A stretch of 64,000 nucleotides of DNA from Myxococcales bacterium (GTDB lineage Bacteria > Myxococcota_A > Polyangia > Haliangiales > Haliangiaceae), in the NCBI GenBank assembly GCA_028287115.1, contig JAQBQF010000307.1, positions 1 through 64,000 of the forward strand, written 5' to 3'. Below are positions 1-6,857 of the stretch, one piece after another (within the stretch, counting starts at the first letter, position 1; the number at the start of each line of letters is the position of its first letter). The translations under genes and the position numbers were made by a program. The notes beneath the pieces were generated by a model. That model worked only from the letters and a program-made list of their open reading frames with translations. It did not search any database and had not been told where the DNA came from.

Positions 1-2
1 CC

Positions 3-101
3 AAGAACAACAACGTGAACCCGAGGTATGGACTGATTCGTCCGACGCCCGCGCACCGCGGTCGGCGCTCCACGAAAGTGTCAGCGATGTATCCGGTTTA
101 A
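3..101 (+). pseudogene. Possible C-terminal end of a transposase (partial, runs off left edge)
   Basis: Thirty-two codons are open from the first bases of the window to a TAA stop. They encode a basic tail that includes NPRYGLIRPTPAHRGRR and ends KVSAMYPV. The tail is followed at once by two copies of a short direct repeat. I infer the end of an integrase-core (IS481-like) transposase and its terminal repeat, because such elements often finish with a short basic tail running into repeated terminal motifs. The catalytic domain would lie outside the window, so family and intactness cannot be judged. It could also be a chance open frame. Confidence 0.3.
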
Positions 102-114
102 GTGTCAGCGATGT
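76..114. repeat. Two direct copies of a 15-bp motif, possible IS terminus
   Basis: The motif AAGTGTCAGCGATGT occurs at 76-90 and again at 100-114, so the copies repeat every 24 bases. The first copy overlaps the last codons of the possible transposase tail and the second lies just past its stop. Closely spaced repeats of this kind at the edge of a transposase gene suggest the right end of an insertion element. No matching left end is available in the window. Confidence 0.4.
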
Positions 115-295
115 TCGTGGTTGCACACTGCACCTATGACCTACGCGCCCTATGGCGGGGTGCAGACGGTGGCCGTGGCCGTGCCCGCGAGACCGATCAC
201 GCGTTCCTCCTACGCTCGTCTCGCGTTCGGAGTCCTGATGACGACAAGCCGTCTTCGTGATCTCGCGGCCGTGCGTCACGACCTTCAATACGTCT

Positions 296-329
296 CCGCC
301 GCTGCAGACCGCGAGGCACGCTGTGGTTT
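296..329. repeat. 34-bp direct repeat, copy 1
   Basis: This 34-base segment, beginning CCGCCGCTGCAGACCGCGAG, is repeated exactly at 737-770. Looser similarity continues downstream of both copies for about 30-40 bases (a shared CCTGCC and a GCTCGAC..CGCCC block). The original duplicated unit was therefore longer and has diverged. Confidence 0.8.
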
Positions 330-421
330 TATGACCTGCCCGTCGCCCGAGACGCTCGACGCGCCCGGGCAGCTCACAAAACGCACATGCGCTGACCCGC
401 GCGCGAGCTCTCCTTCTCCGG

Positions 422-440
422 ATCAAATTTTCAATTTGAT
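422..440. other. AT-rich perfect hairpin
   Basis: ATCAAATT-TTC-AATTTGAT forms a perfect 8-base stem with a 3-base loop. It stands out because the surrounding DNA is strongly GC-rich. It could be a protein-binding palindrome or the remnant of an element end. No gene boundary nearby explains it. Confidence 0.4.
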
Positions 441-579
441 TCAGGGAGGAGCGTGCGTGCGAGGGCTAAGGCCGGTGGAGCTTGTGGGCCAGCCATTGCG
501 CGAGGGAGCGTCCGGCGGCAGCTGGGCCATCAAATCCACGGGCCCGCCGCGCGTTCTGCGACGCCGTGCTTCGCAGCAC

Positions 580-661
580 GACGAGGGCGTTCGGAACGAG
601 CCGTTGCGCATGCGCCCGTAGACGAGGGCGTTCGGAACGAGCCGTTGCGCATGCGCCCGTA
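580..661. repeat. 41-bp perfect tandem duplication
   Basis: A 41-base unit beginning GACGAGGGCGTTCGGAACGA occurs at 580-620 and 621-661 without a mismatch, and the first six bases of a third copy follow (662-667). Each unit contains the 10-base palindrome GCGCATGCGC. Perfect identity suggests a recent duplication. Two copies with no spacer rule out a CRISPR reading. Confidence 0.85.
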
Positions 662-736
662 GACGAGATCGCGCCCTCATCTCGACGCGTACCTCGATTA
701 GAACCCGAGGGAGACCCAGCGGTACCGACGTCTCTT

Positions 737-770
737 CCGCCGCTGCAGACCGCGAGGCACGCTGTGGTTT
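737..770. repeat. 34-bp direct repeat, copy 2
   Basis: Exact second copy of the segment at 296-329, 441 bases downstream. The 41-bp tandem duplication lies between the two copies. Confidence 0.8.
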
Positions 771-844
771 ACCTGCCGATCGCTCGACACGCCCATCGCA
801 TCCGGGGAGACGCACGCACTGCGCCGAGCATGCGCGGTGAGGCT

Positions 845-1546
845 CTAGCTCGCCGCGACCGGCAGCGCCACGACGAGCTCGACGCCGGGACGGCCTGCTG
901 ACAACGAGGCTTCGCCGCCGACGCGCTCGGCGAGCAGCTTGACGACCGAGAGGCCGGCAAATGGCTCGAACGCACTGGCGAAGTCCTCGTCGGCGATCGG
1001 GCGGTCGTCGAAGCGCAGGAGCTCGATCCACGGCTTGCCGTCGATCGCGCGAGCCCGGAGCTGGAGGCCGATCTTCGTCGCGGCCGAGGCGTCGAGCACC
1101 GCGGAGACGACCATTGCTTCGAGCTCGTCGGTGGTGAGATGGGAGTGGACGAGATCGGCGAGCTCGATGCGCACGTCGAGCGGCGCGGCGATCGCCGGTC
1201 GCACGAGCTCGGTCGCGGCACGCACCCCAGGCGCGATCGCAGCGCCGACGGATCTGCGAGGCTCGGGGCGCGCGGACGCGATCAGCTCGCCGAGGACGGT
1301 GGTCGCGGTTTCGGCGGCGGTGCGCATGTCGCCGACGAGATCGTGAATCGCATCACCCCCGCGCTTCTCGATCTCGATCGAAGCGAGGCGCACGATCTGG
1401 ATCGCGTTGCCGAGATCGTGGGAGCGGCCCTTCAGGAGTCTCGCGGCTTCGCGCGCTTGCTCGTCACGCGCCAGGCCGTGCTCGACGCGGCGGATCCGGT
1501 CGATCAGCGCGAGTCTGGTTTCGAGCATCGCCGCCGTCTCGTTCAT
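845..1546 (-). CDS. Spo0B/ChpT-like histidine phosphotransfer protein (degenerate histidine kinase)
   Basis: The 233-residue product has the layout of a two-helix dimerisation and phosphotransfer domain followed by a kinase-ATPase-like fold. An H-box (SHDLGNAIQ, His43-Asp44, Asn47, Gln50) sits in the first long helix. The C-terminal part (about 95-233) ends in strands like those of an HATPase domain but has no DxGxG box and no clear N-box Asn. Spo0B and ChpT are known to keep the phospho-accepting His while losing ATP binding, so I infer a phosphorelay intermediate rather than a true kinase. I chose the ATG at 1546 because longer frames run into the upstream gene. The gap to that gene is 14 bases, so they are probably co-transcribed. 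No response regulator is nearby. Confidence 0.6.
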   Translation of the reverse strand: MNETAAMLETRLALIDRIRRVEHGLARDEQAREAARLLKGRSHDLGNAIQIVRLASIEIEKRGGDAIHDLVGDMRTAAETATTVLGELIASARPEPRRSVGAAIAPGVRAATELVRPAIAAPLDVRIELADLVHSHLTTDELEAMVVSAVLDASAATKIGLQLRARAIDGKPWIELLRFDDRPIADEDFASAFEPFAGLSVVKLLAERVGGEASLSAGRPGVELVVALPVAAS

Positions 1547-1560
1547 GAGCACATCTTGGC

Positions 1561-1857
1561 TTATTCGCCGCGGCCCGGCCCGCGCCAGCGCAAGACTCGT
1601 GCAGGCCACGGCGGCAGACCGTCCTCACGTTTCTTCGCAGCGCTGCGTGCGGTCAGCTTCGCTAGCATCGCGAGCGTATTCTCGAGCTCGCTGGGTGCGC
1701 CGGTCGGCGACAGCTCGACCGAGCCGTCGTCGGCGAGGATCGCTCTGCCCTCGTAGCTCGCGTCGGAAGTCTCGATGGCGACGCGATACACCGCGCGCGC
1801 ACCGTCGTCGCGCTGGCGCTCGAGCAAGAACCGCGCGCCCGCCGTTGGCCTATTCAC
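1561..1857 (-). CDS. Small conserved-looking protein, function unknown
   Basis: The 98-residue product starts at a GTG that overlaps the last eight bases of the sulfatase gene, an arrangement typical of translational coupling. The N-terminal two-thirds reads as a small beta-rich domain (RAVYRVAIETSDASYEGRA, then a DDGSVEL strand). It is followed by a helix (ENTLAMLAKLTARSAAKK) and a basic, Pro/Trp-containing tail. There is no signal peptide or membrane segment. I do not recognise the family. Its position between a lipoprotein enzyme and a phosphotransfer-like protein, with no promoter-sized gaps, suggests a three-gene transcription unit. Confidence 0.65.
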   Translation of the reverse strand: MNRPTAGARFLLERQRDDGARAVYRVAIETSDASYEGRAILADDGSVELSPTGAPSELENTLAMLAKLTARSAAKKREDGLPPWPARVLRWRGPGRGE

Positions 1858-4105
1858 CGAGGTCCGACGCAAAGCGATTCGATACCGCAGCGGCATTGCC
1901 CCACTGCGACTTTTTCCATTCGACATTCCACTGGCGGAGGATCCACATCGGATCGAGCAGCATGCGCGCGCCGATCTCGGCGGTCGGGCTGCCCCACAGA
2001 TCTTTGCGCTCGTCGCGATCCTTGCCCAGGTTGTAGAGGTGCGGCGCACCGGTGCCGGTCAGCTTGAGCTTCCAGTGACCGATCCGCCCGACGTGCCCGT
2101 TCTCGTACTGTGAGGAGAACGACATCAGCGGGTAACCGCCGGCGCCGTTCGCGATCGGAATCAAGGAAGCGCCCTGCCATTCCGAGTCGGTCGCAACCCC
2201 GAGTGCGTCGGCCAGCGTCGGTACGATGTCGATGCCTTCGGCGCCTTCGGTGACCCGTCCGGTCGGGAACAGCGGCGGATAGTGAATCAGCAGCGGCACG
2301 TGCACGAGGGTCTCGCGCTGGCTGCCACCGTGACCGACGCGGCCGTCTTCCCACTGCTCGTCACCGTGATCGGCGGTGATGATGATCATCGTCTGATCGT
2401 AGACGCCCCAGTTCTTCAGCTTCTCGACGAGCTGCCCGAGGAGCTCATCCTGATAGCTGACGTTCGAATCGTAGAGCGCACGAACGTGATCTTTTTCCTT
2501 GTCGGTGAGGTCCTTGCCGTTGGAGCCGTTCGGACCGTCGTCGCCGTATTCGGTCGTGAACCGACCTTTGTAGCCGCCGTCGTACTTGTCCATCCACGGC
2601 TGCTTGGCGCGCCAGGTCACGTGAGTGTCGATGAACCCGAGATAGAGAAACCACGGCTGGGTCTTCTTCGCCGACACGAAGCTGAGCCCCTTCTCCATGA
2701 TGTCGGCGCCCTTGAGGCCGAGGCTCTTCTCGATGTGGTTCACGTATTGGTCCCACGCCGAGCCAAACCCGCGAGCCGGCCGGATGTAGCCGTTGCCCGA
2801 CGCACCGGCGACGTACGTGCCGGCTTTCTTCGCGACCTCGTCGATCGTCGTCCACTTGTCGGCGAGCCTGTCCTTCATCTCGGACGCGCGATGCTTCGCG
2901 AGATAGTTCGCCGACCAGATCGCGGCGTGCGAGACCTGCGACTCGTTGCCCTGCTGGTACGTATTCATGAACACCGCCGACGATTCGGCGAGCTTCTCCC
3001 AGTTCGGCGCCTCCGGCCGCGCCTTGGGATTGAACGGCCGCACGCGATCGGCGCGCAGCGAGTCCATGATGATGAACACGACATGCTTCGGCGCATCGCC
3101 CCGCTTCACCTGCACGGGCTCGCCCGGGATGACCAGCGCCGCGCTCGCGAGCTGTGTCTCGTTGCAACCGACGCCCTCGAGATCGATGCGCGCGGCTTTA
3201 CCGGCGAGCGCACCGAGGTCGACCGCGGATCCGGTTCCGACGAGGTCACCGGCAGCGGTCCCGCCGTCTTCGGCGGTCGCGACCACATGGACCTTGCAAT
3301 TACCGTCCGCGAGATCGCCGGTGAGCTGCGCCTTCTCCGGCACGGCCGCGAACCAGGTCATCGCGCCGTCTTTGGGCAAGAGCAGGCTCTTGGTCGAAGA
3401 ATCGTAGAACCGCGTCGCGCCATCGTCCGCGACCGGCGTCTGCGCGGCGACCTGCAGCCAGGCAACCGCGACCCCGCTCTCCTTCGTGAAGATCTGGATC
3501 GCGTTCTCGCCTTCCTTGAAGGTGCCTTCGGGCAGCGCGAGCTCTGCGGTCGACCAGCCGGCTGTCAGCTTGCCGTTGATCTCTTTCTTAGAAGGCTTGT
3601 CCTCGTCGGTGTTCGTGTTGTTGATGCGAACACTGATCACGCCATCCGCCTTGGCGAACGCGCGAATTCGCAGCGTGCTGCGACCGGCCTGCGCGGCGGT
3701 CAGCGGCACGAACACGGCGCCGCTCTTACCGGTGAGACGCGCGACCTTGATCTCGCCTTCGGTCTGGCGAAGGTCCCACGACTTCTTCGCGTCCTTCCTC
3801 ATCATGTTCGCGATGCGAACGTATTTCGCGAAGCCGGCCGAGCCTGCCGGCAACAGCAAGCCGCCGCCGCGCGACAGGTGTGCCGATAGCCGGTTGTCGA
3901 CGAGCGAATACACCGGACGCTCCGGTCCGCGCGAGGCAGCCTTGACGGGTGGTGCCGCGGGCTTTTCCGGTGCTTTGTTCGCCGGCGCACCCGGCTGCGC
4001 GACATCCGTCACCTTCGGCTCGGTTGCCGCCGGTTCTTTGGTGCTCTTGCCGCACGCGGCGCACGCGAGTGCGACGCAAACGACGATACGGTGACGAGGA
4101 GTCAT
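1850..4105 (-). CDS. Sulfatase-superfamily lipoprotein (alkaline-phosphatase fold)
   Basis: The 751-residue product opens with a lipoprotein signal (cleavage before Cys in LACAACGK) and a Pro/Ala-rich linker. A beta-sandwich-like region follows (about 60-320). The C-terminal half is a sulfatase-type metal hydrolase: VVFIIMDSLRADRVRP carries the first metal-binding Asp, and TADHGDEQWEDGRVGHGG carries the later Asp-His and His ligands. The usual arylsulfatase formylglycine signature CxPxR is absent. The corresponding stretch reads GNESQVSHAAIWSAN, so a Ser or Thr nucleophile, as in phosphoethanolamine transferases and phosphodiesterases of the clan, is more likely than a sulfatase. It probably acts at the outer envelope. 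The substrate cannot be told from sequence. Confidence 0.8.
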   Translation of the reverse strand: MTPRHRIVVCVALACAACGKSTKEPAATEPKVTDVAQPGAPANKAPEKPAAPPVKAASRGPERPVYSLVDNRLSAHLSRGGGLLLPAGSAGFAKYVRIANMMRKDAKKSWDLRQTEGEIKVARLTGKSGAVFVPLTAAQAGRSTLRIRAFAKADGVISVRINNTNTDEDKPSKKEINGKLTAGWSTAELALPEGTFKEGENAIQIFTKESGVAVAWLQVAAQTPVADDGATRFYDSSTKSLLLPKDGAMTWFAAVPEKAQLTGDLADGNCKVHVVATAEDGGTAAGDLVGTGSAVDLGALAGKAARIDLEGVGCNETQLASAALVIPGEPVQVKRGDAPKHVVFIIMDSLRADRVRPFNPKARPEAPNWEKLAESSAVFMNTYQQGNESQVSHAAIWSANYLAKHRASEMKDRLADKWTTIDEVAKKAGTYVAGASGNGYIRPARGFGSAWDQYVNHIEKSLGLKGADIMEKGLSFVSAKKTQPWFLYLGFIDTHVTWRAKQPWMDKYDGGYKGRFTTEYGDDGPNGSNGKDLTDKEKDHVRALYDSNVSYQDELLGQLVEKLKNWGVYDQTMIIITADHGDEQWEDGRVGHGGSQRETLVHVPLLIHYPPLFPTGRVTEGAEGIDIVPTLADALGVATDSEWQGASLIPIANGAGGYPLMSFSSQYENGHVGRIGHWKLKLTGTGAPHLYNLGKDRDERKDLWGSPTAEIGARMLLDPMWILRQWNVEWKKSQWGNAAAVSNRFASDLGE

Positions 4106-4177
4106 CGACGAGAACCTAGGTTGATCGGCACTCCCGCGTCAAGAACGAGGATCGTGCGGATCTAGGACGTTTTCTGG

Positions 4178-4930
4178 TCACCGGATCCGCCAGGCATGGC
4201 TGTAGAGGTTGCACCGCGCGCCCCGCACGAACCCGGCGAGCGCCACGCCGAACCGCTCCGCGAGATCGATCGCCAGCGACGATGGGGCAGAAACGGACGC
4301 GACGATCGGCACCCCGAACATCACGGCCTTCTGGACGAGCTCGTATCCGGCGCGCCCGCTGAGGAACAGCACGTGCTGCGCGGGATCGATGCGCGCCTCG
4401 AGTGCCCACCCGACGAGCTTGTCGACCGCGTTGTGGCGCCCGACGTCTTCGCGCAACGCGACGAGCACGCCGGCGGTCGTGAACAGCGCGGCCGCGTGTA
4501 GGCCGCCCGTGTCCTCGAAGACTTCCTGCGCGGCGCGCAGGCGAGCGGGGAGCTCCGCGAGCATCGCGCGCGCGATCGCGGTATCGCCGTCGACAGCCTT
4601 TGCACGCGTCTCGAGATCCGCGATCGCGACGCGGCCGCAAACGCCGCAGGCCGCGCTCGACAGCAGGCCGCGTCCTGCAAACGCCGCCGGTTCGCAATCG
4701 AGCTCGACCGCGTCCTCGTCGACCTGGCTGACCGCGCCGGCGATCACCGACTCCGCATGCAACAGGCCGCGGACGAGCTCGAGATCGTGACCCGGCGTGC
4801 GCATGATCGTCGCGACCGGCACGCCGCGCGCGCGGAGTTGCAGCGGCGCCTCGATGACAACTCGATCGCTGTCCGGTTTTCGGACATTGTCATCGCAACG
4901 CTCGATCGAGATCTCTCGGCTAAAGGTCAC
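4178..4930 (-). CDS. fdhD: FdhD, formate dehydrogenase sulfurtransferase
   Basis: FdhD passes sulfur from a cysteine desulfurase to the molybdenum cofactor so that formate dehydrogenases become active. Family hallmarks are clear: [19 protein letters not shown] near the N-terminus, a Cys-rich loop AACGVCG carrying the persulfide CxxC pair, [10 protein letters not shown], and [17 protein letters not shown] place the start at the GTG at 4930, which leaves about 24 residues before the conserved core. An in-frame ATG at 4990 is possible but would overlap the divergent ORF6N gene. No formate dehydrogenase gene lies in the window, so the client enzyme must be encoded elsewhere. Confidence 0.92.
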   Translation of the reverse strand: MTFSREISIERCDDNVRKPDSDRVVIEAPLQLRARGVPVATIMRTPGHDLELVRGLLHAESVIAGAVSQVDEDAVELDCEPAAFAGRGLLSSAACGVCGRVAIADLETRAKAVDGDTAIARAMLAELPARLRAAQEVFEDTGGLHAAALFTTAGVLVALREDVGRHNAVDKLVGWALEARIDPAQHVLFLSGRAGYELVQKAVMFGVPIVASVSAPSSLAIDLAERFGVALAGFVRGARCNLYSHAWRIR

Positions 4931-4957
4931 AGCGACCTCGTACGGTCTTGTCGAGTC

Positions 4958-5463
4958 ATGAGCGAGAAATCGATCGTCCTTATCGAACACATCGAACGCA
5001 CCATTCTCGTCCTGCGTGGACAGAAAGTCATGCTGGACTCGGATCTAGCCGCTCTCTACGAGGTCCAGACCAAGGGATTGGTTCGAGCGGTTCAACGGAA
5101 GCTCTCCCGGTCTCGCCGGACTTCATGTTTCAGGCGTCATTAGAGGAGGTTGCAATCTTGAGGCACCAGGCCGGTACCTCGAGTTGGGGAGGCCGTCGAT
5201 ACCTGCCATACGCTTTCACCGAGCAAGGAGTCGCGATGTTGTCGGGTGTTCTGCGAAGCGAACGCGCTGTCGCCGTCGACATCGAGCTCATGCGGGCGTT
5301 CGTCCGGCTTCGACAGTTGCTCACGAGCAGTCCAGATTTCGAGCGAAAGCTCGCGGCCATGGAGCGAAAGTACGACGCGCGCTTCCGGATCGTGTTCAAG
5401 GCAATCCGGGAGCTGATGTCGCCCACACCGAAACGCCGCCGTCCCGTTGGATTCCGAGGGTGA
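4958..5463 (+). pseudogene. ORF6N-domain protein gene with a one-base frameshift
   Basis: ORF6N is a DNA-binding domain of phage antirepressor-type proteins that also occurs as single bacterial genes. Codons from the ATG at 4958 give the family start ([20 protein letters not shown], then [13 protein letters not shown]) up to Arg at 5108-5110. The family then continues in another frame from 5113 ([34 protein letters not shown]) and ends in the usual [10 protein letters not shown]. Restoring one T at 5111-5112 rejoins the frames as RFSPDFMFQ and gives a protein of about 168 residues, the normal family length. It is either a recent pseudogene or a sequencing error. Confidence 0.8.
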
Positions 5464-5486
5464 AGCAATCGCGCTAGGATGCGCGC

Positions 5487-6782
5487 GTGTCGCCGGCGAA
5501 GGACCGCGTATTTCGAGATCCCGTTCACGGGCTGATCGAGCTCAAGGGCGAGGATCGGCCGATCGCGGATCTGATCGACACCATGCCGATGCAGCGGCTG
5601 CGGCGGATCAAGCAGATGGGCTTTGCGTGGCTCGTCTATCCGGGAGCGGAGCATTCGCGGTTTGGCCACGCACTCGGCGCGTTTCATATCGCGCAACGCG
5701 TCGCGAAGCGGCTCGAGCTCGCGCCTGCGCTCGCGCGTCACGTCAAGGTCGCGGCGCTCCTCCACGACGTCGGGCACGGACCGTTCTCGCATGCCTGGGA
5801 GCACGTGTTCGGCGGCGACGATCACGAGCGCTGGGGCGGCCGGATCGCGACCGAGCACGCGGAGCTCCGCGGCGCGCTCGAGCAGCTCGAGCCGGGATTG
5901 CCCGAGACCCTGCAGTCTTTTTGGGGCAAAGGCTACAAGCCGCACTTCGCGCGCAAGTTGGTCTCGTCGCAGCTCGATGTCGACCGCCTCGATTACTTGC
6001 TGCGCGACGGGCATTACTCGGGCGCCGGGTACGCGACGTACGATCTCGATTGGATCATCCACGCGATCCAGATCGCGACGGTCCGCCCGGGTACCGACGA
6101 TCCGGATGACCTCGTCGTCGATTATCGCCGGGGGATGTACGCGGTCGAGCAGTATCTGTTCGCGCGTTCGTACATGTACGCGCAGGTCTATCACCACAAG
6201 ACCGTGCGCGCGGCCGAGCACATGTTCATCAAGACGCTCGAGCGGTTCGCGTTACTCGCGCGCGGTGGCGCGGAGCCTCCGGGCTTGCCGATCGCGGGCG
6301 CGATGGCGCGTGGCGAGCCAGTCTCCGTCGACGATTACCTGCGACTGCACGATGTCTCCGTGACGACGGCGCTCGACCGCTGGGCCGGCATCGACGGTCC
6401 GCCCGCGGCGGATCCGGTGCTCCGCGATCTCGCGGCGCGGCTCGTCGCGCGCAAGCTGTTCAAGACGTTCGACCTCGGCGACGACAGGGCGGCGGCCGAG
6501 CGCGTGTGGCCGCAGGCAGTCGAGATCGCAGAGCGCAGGCTCGGGGCTGCCGGCAAGAGCTACGTCCATCTCGACACGGCGCGGCACGCTGGGTATCTCG
6601 CCTCTGCGGATGAAGAGCTGCACGTCATCGATCACCCGAAGTACGGCGCGGTGACGCTGTCGCGGCTGCTCGAGGACATGCCGCTCGGCCAGCCGACGTC
6701 GGCGATTCGCCTCGTGTACGCGCCCGAGCTCGCCGACGAGCTGCGTCCGATCGTCGAGCAGGCGCTCGGCCGCCGTCGCTGA
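5487..6782 (+). CDS. HD-superfamily phosphohydrolase (SAMHD1/dGTPase-like)
   Basis: The 431-residue cytoplasmic protein starts at a GTG 23 bases after the ORF6N gene. It opens with the sequence [15 protein letters not shown], seen in SAMHD1-like bacterial HD proteins. The metal site is complete: an upstream His in HSRFGHALG, the HD pair in [13 protein letters not shown], and a distal Asp in [15 protein letters not shown]. Enzymes of this group hydrolyse deoxynucleoside triphosphates or other phosphoesters. The family is sure, but the substrate (dNTP or another nucleotide) cannot be read from the sequence. Confidence 0.9.
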   Translation: MSPAKDRVFRDPVHGLIELKGEDRPIADLIDTMPMQRLRRIKQMGFAWLVYPGAEHSRFGHALGAFHIAQRVAKRLELAPALARHVKVAALLHDVGHGPFSHAWEHVFGGDDHERWGGRIATEHAELRGALEQLEPGLPETLQSFWGKGYKPHFARKLVSSQLDVDRLDYLLRDGHYSGAGYATYDLDWIIHAIQIATVRPGTDDPDDLVVDYRRGMYAVEQYLFARSYMYAQVYHHKTVRAAEHMFIKTLERFALLARGGAEPPGLPIAGAMARGEPVSVDDYLRLHDVSVTTALDRWAGIDGPPAADPVLRDLAARLVARKLFKTFDLGDDRAAAERVWPQAVEIAERRLGAAGKSYVHLDTARHAGYLASADEELHVIDHPKYGAVTLSRLLEDMPLGQPTSAIRLVYAPELADELRPIVEQALGRRR

Positions 6783-6857
6783 GTCGCAACGTTCACTCTC
6801 TCGGCGACGTCGCCGGCGTGCAGCTGCGTCGCGGACCTCCGCAACCCGAACGTCGGG

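Larger units (their letters stand above)
115..844. other. Gene-poor stretch with repeats; no supported gene
   Basis: Open frames exist on both strands here, but none resembles a known protein. Their translations are low-complexity Arg/Ala/Ser strings typical of non-coding GC-rich DNA, and several run through the tandem repeat. The stretch holds a 34-bp direct repeat (296-329 and 737-770), an AT-rich hairpin (422-440) and a 41-bp tandem duplication (580-661). It looks like degenerate or mobile-element-derived DNA left of the first solid gene. Confidence 0.5.

Noticed and set aside
1-114. Complete insertion sequence
   Set aside because: Only a short tail and one end with direct repeats are present. 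No catalytic residues or opposite terminus can be seen.
121-621. Plus-strand open frame of 166 codons in the left repeat region
   Set aside because: It has no recognisable domain and runs into the 41-bp tandem repeat, which also creates other equally poor frames. I treat it as non-coding.
580-667. Possible start of a CRISPR array
   Set aside because: The two 41-bp copies are directly adjacent with no spacers, and no cas genes are nearby.
2282-3889. Long open frame opposite the sulfatase-fold gene
   Set aside because: The translation is Arg/Val/Leu-rich with no motif, and the opposite strand carries clear lipoprotein and metal-hydrolase signatures. It is a GC-skew shadow.
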